Source: TMED69 sp964642505
GTDB taxonomy: Bacteria; Pseudomonadota; Gammaproteobacteria; Ga0077536
Direction: 5' to 3'
DNA: 15,689 nucleotides
Assembly (NCBI GenBank): GCA_964642505.1
Contig: CAZXQY010000061.1
Span: forward strand, 1-15,689
Each line of letters opens with the position of its first letter. Position 1 is the stretch's first letter. Both the position numbers and the translations under genes were made by a program. Positions 1-6,823 of this stretch are shown one piece after another. The notes below the pieces were generated by a model that was given only the letters and a program-made list of their open reading frames with translations, was not told the DNA's origin and ran no database searches.

Positions 1-664
1 CGTAGCCCGTAGCCTCGGTTCTCATTTTAGAACCGCCAAATTCCAAACCTTTTCCAGTCAAAACTCCCACAAATTTATTATTAACCCTTTTATATTGGCC
101 GAACATGTAACCGATTTCTCTGCCGCCGACTCCGATATCTCCGGCAGGAACGTCTGTATCTTCTCCAATGTGTCTTTGGAGCTCCGTCATAAAGCTTTGA
201 CAAAAGCGCATGACCTCTAGGTCCGATTTTCCTTTAGGATTAAAATTTGCTCCTCCCTTACCTCCTCCCATCGGCAGCCCAGTGAGGCTGTTTTTGAAAG
301 TTTGCTCAAAACCTAAAAATTTAAGGATGCTTTGGTTCACCGAAGGATGAAAACGGATTCCGCCCTTGTAAGGTCCTATGGCACTATTGAACTGCACCCT
401 CCATCCTCTGTTGGTTCTAATATGGCCTTCGTCATCAGTCCATGGAATTCGAAAAGAAATCACTCTTTCGGGTTCGGCCATCCGTTCTAAAATTTGCATT
501 TCATGATAAATCGGTTTATCCGTAATGAATGGAAAAATAGTCGCGGCCACTTCATAAACCGCCTGGACGAATTCAGGTTCTCCTGGGTTTCTCTTCTTTA
601 CTCCATCCATGTAGCGTTCGAGATATTCTTTTGTTTTGGCGGTGCCAACATTCGTTTTCGACAT
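1..664 (-). CDS. gdhA: Glutamate dehydrogenase, NADP-type, N-terminal part (runs off left edge)
   Basis: Catalyses reversible reductive amination of 2-oxoglutarate with ammonium to L-glutamate in the cytoplasm. I translated the minus strand from the ATG at 662-664; the frame stays open to base 1, giving about 221 residues of an expected ~450. Visible family motifs are GPYKGGIRFHPSVN (substrate-binding Lys), PMGGGKGG with the catalytic Lys at residue 136, and DVPAGDIGVGGREIG, whose Asp corresponds to the catalytic Asp of the family. These are hallmarks of the hexameric ~450-residue GDHs (E. coli GdhA type); NADP preference is inferred from that similarity, since the cofactor-binding domain is mostly missing. 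The start is supported by a perfect AGGAGG upstream. The gene lies after argG in the same orientation, with about 150 bases between them, so it may have its own promoter. Truncation is only due to the window edge. Confidence 0.95.
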   Translation of the reverse strand, partial: MSKTNVGTAKTKEYLERYMDGVKKRNPGEPEFVQAVYEVAATIFPFITDKPIYHEMQILERMAEPERVISFRIPWTDDEGHIRTNRGWRVQFNSAIGPYKGGIRFHPSVNQSILKFLGFEQTFKNSLTGLPMGGGKGGANFNPKGKSDLEVMRFCQSFMTELQRHIGEDTDVPAGDIGVGGREIGYMFGQYKRVNNKFVGVLTGKGLEFGGSKMRTEATGY

Positions 665-677
665 TTTAATTCCCTAT

Positions 678-683
678 CCTCCT
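678..683 (-). promoter_or_regulatory. Shine-Dalgarno sequence of gdhA
   Basis: On the minus strand this reads AGGAGG, 13 bases before the gdhA ATG. A second, closer purine run (AGGG, 7 bases before the ATG) may be the one actually used. Together they fix the ATG at 662-664 as the start. Confidence 0.55.
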
Positions 684-733
684 AAGACGTCATTTAGTTA
701 CGGGTTCCCCACGAAGAAACCAACGAGCAATAA

Positions 734-742
734 GTTATACCA
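734..742 (-). promoter_or_regulatory. Possible extended -10 promoter element for gdhA
   Basis: On the minus strand this reads TGG-TATAAC, which fits an extended -10 (TGn followed by a 5/6 match to TATAAT), about 70 bases before the gdhA start. No good -35 hexamer is visible at 16-18 bases. The rest of the 148-base gap between argG and gdhA is AT-rich and holds no gene and no GC-rich terminator hairpin that I can find. Confidence 0.3.
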
Positions 743-812
743 CAATGATTGAACTATAAAAGGAATTTCTTCCAAATAATAAAATCGATGTTTTTGATTT
801 AATAAATCGGAA

Positions 813-2027
813 TTAATCGACTAATTTATTAAGTCTTAAGCGTAAGGCATTGAGTTTTATAAAACCTTCTGCATCCTTTTGGTTGTACGTTCCTCCATCA
901 TCTTCAAAGGTCGCCATTGATTTCTTGAAAAGGCTATCGGACGGAGAATTTCGGCCAGTGATTTCTACGTTGCCCTTGTACAATTTGACGCGAATTTCCC
1001 CATTTACTGTCGCTTGGGAGTCGTCTATCAGGCTCTGTAACAATAGGCGCTCTGGACTCCACCAGTACCCATTGTAAATGAGCCGAGCGTATTTAGGCAT
1101 TATCTCTTCTTTTAGGTAGGATACTTCTCTGTCTAACGTGATTGATTCCATGGCCCTATGCGCTTTGAGCAAAATAGTGCCGCCAGGTGTTTCGTAGCAT
1201 CCTCTTGACTTCATTCCCACATACCGATTTTCGACGATATCGAGTCTGCCGATTCCATGTAGGGATCCTAGCCCGTTAAGTTTTCTAAGTATCGAAGCAG
1301 GCGAAAGACGTTCGTCATTTAAAGCGATTGGATCACCGTTTTCAAACTGAAGCGTAAAGGTCGTAGGTTCATCGGGAGCCTTTTCGGGATCGGTTGTCCA
1401 TCGCCACATTGTTGACTCTGGGGAGGCCCAAGGATCTTCCAACACCCCTCCCTCATATGATATGTGCAGCAGATTGGCATCCATCGAGTACGGTGAGCCT
1501 GATTTCTGCTCAAACTCTATCGGGATAGCACGCTCTTTCGCATAATCTAACAGGGTTTCTCGAGAAGTGAGATTCCATTCTCGCCAAGGAGCAATAATCT
1601 TCAGGTCTGGTGCCAGTGCATAAGCTCCTATTTCAAAACGTACCTGGTCGTTGCCTTTGCCCGTAGCTCCGTGAGCTATCGCATCTGCACCCGTGGTTTT
1701 GGCAATTTCTACCAGACGTTTGGCGATTAAGGGTCGCGCTATCGAAGTACCCAAAAGGTACTCACCCTCATATACTGCGTTAGCACGAAACATCGGGAAC
1801 ACATATTCTGTAACGAATTCTTCAGTTAGGTCTTCGATAAAGATTTCTCTAACGCCCAGTTGTTGAGCTTTGGATCTCGCAAGCTCCAGTTCCTCACCTT
1901 GGCCAATGTCAGCTGTAAAAGTAACTACTTGACTCTGATAGTTCTCCTCCAGCCATTTTAATATCACGGAGGTATCCAAGCCACCCGAATAGGCTAGAAC
2001 TACTTTTTTTATTTTTTTTGACGCCAT
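813..2027 (-). CDS. argG: Argininosuccinate synthase
   Basis: Joins citrulline and aspartate using ATP to form argininosuccinate, the penultimate step of arginine synthesis, in the cytoplasm. The 404-residue length is typical of the short (type I) ArgG family. The N-terminal PP-loop is clear: AYSGGLDTS at about residues 12-20. TADIGQGEE (38-46), GTSIARP (93-99) and HGATGKGNDQVRFE (119-132) are signature segments of the ATP, citrulline and aspartate sites. YSMDANLLHISYEGG and GRLDIVENRYVGMKSRG further on also match the family. The start codon is followed by an A-rich Lys-coding stretch, and GAGAAAG precedes it. The gene lies downstream of the Nudix gene in the same direction and upstream of gdhA; a nitrogen-metabolism pairing with gdhA is plausible. 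argH is not in the window. Confidence 0.98.
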   Translation of the reverse strand: MASKKIKKVVLAYSGGLDTSVILKWLEENYQSQVVTFTADIGQGEELELARSKAQQLGVREIFIEDLTEEFVTEYVFPMFRANAVYEGEYLLGTSIARPLIAKRLVEIAKTTGADAIAHGATGKGNDQVRFEIGAYALAPDLKIIAPWREWNLTSRETLLDYAKERAIPIEFEQKSGSPYSMDANLLHISYEGGVLEDPWASPESTMWRWTTDPEKAPDEPTTFTLQFENGDPIALNDERLSPASILRKLNGLGSLHGIGRLDIVENRYVGMKSRGCYETPGGTILLKAHRAMESITLDREVSYLKEEIMPKYARLIYNGYWWSPERLLLQSLIDDSQATVNGEIRVKLYKGNVEITGRNSPSDSLFKKSMATFEDDGGTYNQKDAEGFIKLNALRLRLNKLVD

Positions 2028-2086
2028 CAGCTTTCTCTTTTTTGTTTAGATGTCGGTTAGTTTCAGAATATATGAGACCTAGATAT

Positions 2087-2092
2087 ATTATA
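2087..2092 (-). promoter_or_regulatory. Possible -10 box for argG
   Basis: On the minus strand this is a perfect TATAAT, about 60 bases before the argG ATG, within the 118-base gap between the Nudix gene and argG. No convincing -35 hexamer lies 16-18 bases upstream, so this is a half-promoter at best. I saw no ArgR-type palindrome I could defend. Confidence 0.35.
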
Positions 2093-2145
2093 GCTGTGAT
2101 AGCAGAGGATTGGATAGTCGACGGTAGAGGATAACTTCTAGAGCC

Positions 2146-2592
2146 TTATATATCTTGAGGTATACGACGGCTGTTCAGGTATTTTTTAGGCCATATCTCA
2201 AGGATAGCAATGTCCTCTTCTACTCCGAGCATAACGTCCATAGCAGAAATTTGTTCCTTGCTCACCCAAGCATATTCCGTGTGTTCTTCGTTTAGTGTGA
2301 TTTTCCCCTGTTCCCACTCGTGCTGGAATAGGTGGATTTCGTACCTGCCGCCGTAATAAGTATCTTTGATAGGTCCAAAATAACGAATACACTTTGTGCT
2401 GTGTGCATTTCCGATTTCTTCGGTAATTTCGCGCTCCGCTGCTTCTCGAGGGCTTTCACCAAGTTCTATTTTACCAGCAGGCAGGCCCCATTGGTTTGGG
2501 CTAAGTTTTGCCTCTGGGCTCCTACGCAGCATGAGTAGTCTTCGTTTTTTGTCTAATACAAGATTTAACGCGAATCGTTCTTCCGTTTGCAT
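2146..2592 (-). CDS. Nudix (MutT-like) hydrolase
   Basis: Predicted metal-dependent hydrolase of a nucleoside diphosphate-X compound, cytoplasmic; the substrate cannot be told from the sequence. The 148 residues form a single Nudix domain. The Nudix box spans residues 40-62: G40, then E46, then R54-E55 and E58-E59 with G61, matching GX5EX7REUXEEXGU except that the last hydrophobic position is Asn. Preceding it are strand-like LLMLRR and the family's QWGLPAGKIE turn. The rest is a typical beta-rich half with YGGRYEIHLFQHEW. It starts at ATG 2590-2592; no strong ribosome binding site is visible. It lies 34 bases after the molybdopterin oxidoreductase in the same direction, so the two may be co-transcribed. 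House-cleaning of oxidised or unusual nucleotides is one possibility, by analogy with MutT relatives only. Confidence 0.9.
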   Translation of the reverse strand: MQTEERFALNLVLDKKRRLLMLRRSPEAKLSPNQWGLPAGKIELGESPREAAEREITEEIGNAHSTKCIRYFGPIKDTYYGGRYEIHLFQHEWEQGKITLNEEHTEYAWVSKEQISAMDVMLGVEEDIAILEIWPKKYLNSRRIPQDI

Positions 2593-2626
2593 ACCAACTA
2601 GGCTATTGCTTTAATCTGTAAATCTT

Positions 2627-4675
2627 TTATAGCTTGACGATCTCGACCTTTGCGTCGAAGGCATTACTTCCCTTATTCAGTTCGCTTAGTCCGTCCGGGG
2701 TTAGCGCATTTACCGAGGAACCATTTAAGGTAGAAGACATCCACCAATTGAAAGGCATGTAGACAACGCCAGTGGCGGTGTCGGAGGAGACCTTGGCTTT
2801 AACTTCGACTTCGCCTAAAGCATTGAAAATGCGCACGTTGTCGCCTTCCCTAATTCCTCTAGCAGCTGCGTCGATTTCGTTGATTTGCATTTGCGGGAAA
2901 TGATTTCGTGTTCCCTTATGAGGGAGGTTGACATACTCTGAATTAAGAAAATGGCTGGTTTTGGCGGAAACAAGGTGCAAAGGATAGTCCTTGTCTGACT
3001 TGTTTTGAACTACGGGCGTATACGTCGGTAAAGGGTCGTATCCCGCCTTTTCAAGAGTTTCCGAATAAAACTCACATTTTCCGCTTGGTGTAGTGAAATT
3101 TCCCTTAGCCCTCGGTCGCCAGTCTTCCGGGAGATTGAGCTTTGCCCATCCTGTTTCCATAAGATTGTCGAAAGAAATATCTGAAGCAAGTTCCGATTGG
3201 GTATTTAAAATCTGTCTGATTCTTTCCTCGTCGCTACTGAGTAAATAGGGTTCTTTAAAGCCCATTGCTTTCGAAAGCATGCGAAATAGCTCTGTGTTGG
3301 AAACTGCTTCGCCAAGTGGTTTGATCGCTGGGGGATTGAGGGAGACATAGGTATGTCCCCACGAAGGCATAAGTTCCCAGTGTTCAAATTGGGTAGTAGC
3401 CGGAAGAACAATATCGGCATATTTAGCGGTCTCAGTCATAAACTGTTCGTGTACGAGGGTGAACAGGTTTTCTCGTTTTAGACCTTCTATGATTAAGTTT
3501 TGATTTGGAAGGGTAACTACGGGATTTAAGTTGTAGACCATAAGCCAGGTTATCGGTGGAGATAGGTCGGTATTGGTCAGGGCTTTACCTAATTGATTCA
3601 AGTGGGTAGTGCGTTTAGGTTGCGGGAGCTCTTCTGGCGCGAAGACAACACCATGATCCAACGCTTCGAACATTAAATTGACCGTGAATTGACAAATGCC
3701 GCCGCCAAGCTCTTTATAAGCGCCCACCAGTGCAGGCAGGCAAGTTACGGCTCTTACATTCATGGCTCCATTTGAGTAGCGCTCCATACCGACCATTAAC
3801 CTTAAAACTGCAGGTTTTGTCGTGGCATATTCTCGAGCAAGCGTTCGGATGTCCTCTACCATTAACCCGGTTATCTCTGACACAATGTATGGATTATATT
3901 CTTTTATCCGTTCGCATAGTTTTTCGAACCCCAGGGTATATTTTTTTACATAATCTTTGTCGTGGAGGTTTTCTTTAACGATAACGTGCATCATGCCCAA
4001 CGCGAGGGCAGCATCTGTTCCAGGTTTTATTTGAATATGCCAATCTGCGTGAGCCGCAGTCGGTGTTTTGATAGGATCCACTACCACTATTTTGGCACCT
4101 TTTTTTCTTGCCCGGCGAATGGGACCTCCCCATAGGTGTACATTTGTAACGGCGCTATTATTACCCCAAATAACTATGTACCGGCTATGTTCCAAATCCT
4201 CCGGTAGAACAATATCCCCGGTACCGACGCTGTATCCTACAGCTTCATAGGACACATTCCCGCAGATATCGCGTTCAACGCCAGTCGCCCCTAATTTCGC
4301 GAAAAATTGATCCCCCGCGTAGCGTTGTAACATCCCAATAGTGCCAGCGAAATTGCTTGGCATAGCAGTTAATGGTCCGTGTCGCTTAACTCCATTCTGC
4401 AATTTCCCAATAATTATTTCGATGGCCTTTTCCCAGCTGATCCGTTTGAATTCGCCGTCTCCCTTGCGACCATTCCTTACGAGTGGATATAAGATTCGAT
4501 CTTTGTGATAAACACGGTCTGTGTAGCGTTTTAGCTTGGTGCATAAGTTCCCGCGAGTAAATGGATGGTCGGAATTTCCCCTTAATTCGGTCGCTACACC
4601 CTCCTCGTTAACAGTGACTTGCCACGCGCAGGTGTCCGGACAGTCGTGTGGACACGCACCATGTATTGTTTTCAT
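2627..4675 (-). CDS. Molybdopterin-dependent oxidoreductase, single catalytic subunit with [4Fe-4S] site
   Basis: A 682-residue member of the DMSO reductase superfamily (BisC-type, COG0243), expected to carry bis-MGD molybdenum and one iron-sulfur cluster. Cluster ligands are C8, C12, C16 and C45: the CPHDCPDTC start with CX3CX3CX28C spacing is typical of an uncharacterised branch of the superfamily. C138, in ERDICGNVSYEAVG, falls where NapA has its Mo-ligand Cys and FdhF its selenocysteine, so it is the likely Mo ligand. WGNNSAVTNVHLW and the C-terminal dinucleotide-binding domain (about residues 565-680, with HLVSAKTSHFLNS) complete the fold. There is no twin-arginine leader, so it is probably cytoplasmic. 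No electron-transfer, membrane-anchor or chaperone gene is adjacent. Substrate unknown; formate-, thiosulfate- or S-oxide-type chemistry are all possible. The start is supported by a G-rich Shine-Dalgarno. Confidence 0.92.
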   Translation of the reverse strand: MKTIHGACPHDCPDTCAWQVTVNEEGVATELRGNSDHPFTRGNLCTKLKRYTDRVYHKDRILYPLVRNGRKGDGEFKRISWEKAIEIIIGKLQNGVKRHGPLTAMPSNFAGTIGMLQRYAGDQFFAKLGATGVERDICGNVSYEAVGYSVGTGDIVLPEDLEHSRYIVIWGNNSAVTNVHLWGGPIRRARKKGAKIVVVDPIKTPTAAHADWHIQIKPGTDAALALGMMHVIVKENLHDKDYVKKYTLGFEKLCERIKEYNPYIVSEITGLMVEDIRTLAREYATTKPAVLRLMVGMERYSNGAMNVRAVTCLPALVGAYKELGGGICQFTVNLMFEALDHGVVFAPEELPQPKRTTHLNQLGKALTNTDLSPPITWLMVYNLNPVVTLPNQNLIIEGLKRENLFTLVHEQFMTETAKYADIVLPATTQFEHWELMPSWGHTYVSLNPPAIKPLGEAVSNTELFRMLSKAMGFKEPYLLSSDEERIRQILNTQSELASDISFDNLMETGWAKLNLPEDWRPRAKGNFTTPSGKCEFYSETLEKAGYDPLPTYTPVVQNKSDKDYPLHLVSAKTSHFLNSEYVNLPHKGTRNHFPQMQINEIDAAARGIREGDNVRIFNALGEVEVKAKVSSDTATGVVYMPFNWWMSSTLNGSSVNALTPDGLSELNKGSNAFDAKVEIVKL

Positions 4676-4678
4676 AGA

Positions 4679-4687
4679 CCCCTCCCC
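4679..4687 (-). promoter_or_regulatory. Shine-Dalgarno sequence of the molybdopterin oxidoreductase
   Basis: Reads GGGGAGGGG on the minus strand, with the GGAG core 6 bases before the ATG. It confirms the start at 4673-4675 and therefore the N-terminal iron-sulfur cysteine motif. Confidence 0.6.
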
Positions 4688-4719
4688 ACTCAGGCATAAC
4701 TCGTTTACCCGATTTTACG

Positions 4720-4746
4720 TGTATAGTATTGAGCAGAAAAATGCAA
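4720..4746 (-). promoter_or_regulatory. Possible promoter for the molybdopterin oxidoreductase
   Basis: On the minus strand TTGCAT (4741-4746) is followed after 15 bases by TATACA (4720-4725). The spacer is shorter than the usual 16-18, and the element overlaps the start of the divergent gene. It is the best candidate in this divergent spacer; I found no convincing plus-strand promoter for the sugar-dehydrogenase-like gene. Confidence 0.22.
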
Positions 4747-5892
4747 GATTTAGTACGAAATAGAATTGCCAAATTTTTAAGGCTCCAGATTTTCCTGGTA
4801 TCGCTTATGTTCTGTGGGCGAAATGCTGTTTCTAGCGAAATTCTGGGAAGTGAGTTGTACGAACTTAGAGTTAAAACGGTCGCAACAGGCTTGAATTATC
4901 CGTGGGGATTGGATTTTCTACCCGACGGCGGTTTGGTAGTTACCGAAAGAACCGGAGGTCTGCGTTTGTTCTTGAAAGGCGCCAGCAAGCCCCAAGTAGT
5001 AGAGGGTTTACCGGAAATTTCGGTTTTAGGTCAGGGAGGGTTGATGGATGTTGTGCTTCATCCGAATTTTTCGGAAAATCTGATGGTGTACTTCTCGTTT
5101 GTCGGAGGTGAGGATGGGTTTTTTGGTACGGAGGTCGCCAGAGCGAAACTGATAGGTTCTCGTCTGGTTGATACAGAAGTAATATTTCGAGCCTCACCGA
5201 AATCAAAAGGAGGTAGGCACTTTGGTTCCCGTTTGGTCTTTTTAGGTGATAAAACTCTGCTTGTTTCGTTAGGTGATCGGGGGCATAGGGCTAATGGTCA
5301 AGATCTGAAAACGCATCCCGGTTCAATAATTAGAATTACGGAGGATGGTGGAACGCCGCCCGACAATCCTTTTAACGATAATAAGGCGGCGGCCGACGAA
5401 ATTTTCACTTACGGTAATAGGAATGTTCAAGGCTTATTCTGGGATGAATTAAACGGTCTTATCTGGGCGACCGAACATGGCCCCCAAGGAGGATGTGAAT
5501 TAAATCTAATCAAGCCAGGAAAAAACTATGGTTGGGCGGACATAACCTTCGGGAAAAACTACATTATAGGGACGAAAATTGGAGAGGGCTTTTACCGAGA
5601 AGACGTCGAAAGCCCCATCTTTCAATGGACCCCTTCCAATGCTCCTTCTGGGTTGACTATGTACAGGGGTGAGAAATTTCCCGCGTGGGTTGGTAACCTG
5701 TTTGTCGGTTCTTTAAAGCTTAGGCTACTGAGTCGATTGATTTTGGATGGTCGGAGAGTCATCGGGGAGGAACGCCTCCTTGAAGATAAAATCGGTAGAA
5801 TAAGGACCGTAAGGACCGGGCCAGACGGATTTCTTTATATTTTAACTGACGATGATAACGGAGATATTCTGAGGATCGAACCGCATTTTTAA
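4741..5892 (+). CDS. PQQ-dependent sugar dehydrogenase-type beta-propeller (soluble aldose/GSDH family), secreted
   Basis: Member of the glucose/sorbosone dehydrogenase family (PF07995, relatives of E. coli YliI and soluble glucose dehydrogenase), which oxidise aldoses in the periplasm with PQQ and calcium. From ATG 4741 it is 383 residues. The N-terminus has Arg/Lys residues and a hydrophobic run (LQIFLVSLMFCG), a plausible Sec signal; there is no lipobox. Family landmarks in order are LNYPWGLDFLPDGGLVVTER, GGRHFGSRLVF with the likely catalytic His at 160, LVSLGDRG, YGNRNVQGL, ATEHGPQGG, GKNYGWADI, APSGLTMY and GPDGFLYILTDDDNGDILRI. Cys252 follows GPQGG where I would expect Asp (GGDE in YliI-like proteins). 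An in-frame TTG at 4729 is an alternative start without a visible ribosome binding site. No PQQ synthesis gene is in the window, and its end is 9 bases from the convergent hydrolase. Confidence 0.9.
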   Translation: MQDLVRNRIAKFLRLQIFLVSLMFCGRNAVSSEILGSELYELRVKTVATGLNYPWGLDFLPDGGLVVTERTGGLRLFLKGASKPQVVEGLPEISVLGQGGLMDVVLHPNFSENLMVYFSFVGGEDGFFGTEVARAKLIGSRLVDTEVIFRASPKSKGGRHFGSRLVFLGDKTLLVSLGDRGHRANGQDLKTHPGSIIRITEDGGTPPDNPFNDNKAAADEIFTYGNRNVQGLFWDELNGLIWATEHGPQGGCELNLIKPGKNYGWADITFGKNYIIGTKIGEGFYREDVESPIFQWTPSNAPSGLTMYRGEKFPAWVGNLFVGSLKLRLLSRLILDGRRVIGEERLLEDKIGRIRTVRTGPDGFLYILTDDDNGDILRIEPHF

Positions 5893-5901
5893 TAAGGTTG
5901 C

Positions 5902-6738
5902 TTAGGTGACAGTTTTTCTCAAAAATCGAACTAACACTTCCTCAAATCTGTCGGGATTGTCAATGAAAGGCCAATGTCCGCTATCCTCGAAAAATATGAT
6001 CTCCGCATCGGGGAAAACTTCTTTCTGGGCTTTTGCATATTTGTAGGGAAGGTAGACGTCTTGTTTTCCCCAAATGACTAGACAGGGGATGTTCAGCGGT
6101 AAAAGCGATTTGACGGCTTGATCTACCAATACCTTGTTCATTTTTGAGATATCTGTATCTCTGTAAAGTTTCAGAACGGCTTTTTTGGTCCCGTGGTCGA
6201 AATTCCTGATTATCTCGTCAATATAGTCTTTCGGTAACCCTCTCGGATTGCCTATCTTTAAACCAAGCCGAAACATTATAGAGTTAGGGGTCAGCATAAC
6301 TAATTCGCCGATTATCGGCGTACGCCAAAGTTTGGCAAAAAAATGCCATCTATAGTCACGCATTAATCCTATATTCACGAGAGTTATGCTTGCTACTTTG
6401 TCTGTGTTTTCGATAGCCCACGCTAATCCCCATGCACCGCCAAAATCATGTATAACCAAATGAACTTGAGTTAGTTTAAGTTCTTCTATTAATAGATTTA
6501 GATGATCTTTGTAACCCTCGATGGAATAATTGAAATCGTCCGATTTATCTGCTTGACCGAACCCAGGCATGTCGGGTGCTACAACGTAAACGAATTCTGA
6601 TAACGGTGTTAGAAGTGCTTTCCAGTCTGCTCCTGAACCGGGGTTGCCGTGAACGAACAGTACGCCCTGCCGATTTTCTTTCCCTGCTATAAGGCATGGA
6701 GTTTCGATGCCTTGTATCCTGAATGTCGCCGAGTGCAT
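5902..6738 (-). CDS. Alpha/beta-fold hydrolase with Asp nucleophile (epoxide hydrolase / haloalkane dehalogenase-like)
   Basis: A 278-residue single-domain alpha/beta hydrolase, no signal peptide, probably cytoplasmic. The oxyanion-hole segment HGNPGSG is at residues 30-36 and APDMPGFG at 54-61. The nucleophile elbow reads IHDFGG, placing Asp98 where esterases have Ser; Asp nucleophiles occur in epoxide hydrolases and haloalkane dehalogenases, which form an alkyl-enzyme ester. The probable acid is Asp227 (WGKQDVYLP) and the base His255 (DSGHWPF). The cap region (about 130-205) is the substrate-selecting part and I cannot assign its specificity. HGNP followed by HDFGG looks closer to epoxide-hydrolase-like proteins, but this is inference. 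The start is supported by CGGAGA before the ATG. It is divergent from the thiolase cluster and may share its regulation. Confidence 0.9.
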   Translation of the reverse strand: MHSATFRIQGIETPCLIAGKENRQGVLFVHGNPGSGADWKALLTPLSEFVYVVAPDMPGFGQADKSDDFNYSIEGYKDHLNLLIEELKLTQVHLVIHDFGGAWGLAWAIENTDKVASITLVNIGLMRDYRWHFFAKLWRTPIIGELVMLTPNSIMFRLGLKIGNPRGLPKDYIDEIIRNFDHGTKKAVLKLYRDTDISKMNKVLVDQAVKSLLPLNIPCLVIWGKQDVYLPYKYAKAQKEVFPDAEIIFFEDSGHWPFIDNPDRFEEVLVRFLRKTVT

Positions 6739-6755
6739 TTGACTCTCCGTTGGCC

Positions 6756-6784
6756 GTTATTTTCCATATAGGCTACCATGTCAA
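6756..6784 (-). promoter_or_regulatory. Candidate sigma70-type promoter for the alpha/beta hydrolase
   Basis: On the minus strand a perfect TTGACA (6779-6784) is followed after 17 bases by AATAAC (6756-6761), a 4/6 match to the -10 consensus. The predicted start of transcription would be near 6749, right at the Shine-Dalgarno CGGAGA (6744-6749), so the leader would be very short. This is a reason for caution. Confidence 0.35.
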
Positions 6785-6807
6785 CTGAAAGTTATTAATA
6801 GATAGAG

Positions 6808-6816
6808 AAAGGAGAG
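6808..6816 (+). promoter_or_regulatory. Shine-Dalgarno sequence of the thiolase
   Basis: AAAGGAGAG with the GGAG core 9 bases before ATG 6824. It is among the best ribosome binding sites in the window and marks the first gene of the plus-strand cluster. Confidence 0.6.
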
Positions 6817-6823
6817 AATCTAA

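Noticed and set aside
494..685. Plus-strand 63-residue open frame
   Set aside because: Antisense to the start of gdhA, whose minus-strand protein shows clear glutamate dehydrogenase motifs; no ribosome binding site or recognisable protein.
2332..2614. Two plus-strand open frames over the Nudix gene
   Set aside because: Antisense shadows of a gene with a near-perfect Nudix box; overlapping each other and without family features.
4729..4731. TTG start for the sugar dehydrogenase-like gene
   Set aside because: No ribosome binding site; the ATG at 4741 gives a better placed signal peptide. It cannot be fully excluded.
5893..5901. Bidirectional terminator between the convergent genes
   Set aside because: The 9-base gap and flanks show no stem-loop with a T run. 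The same holds for 12200-12230.
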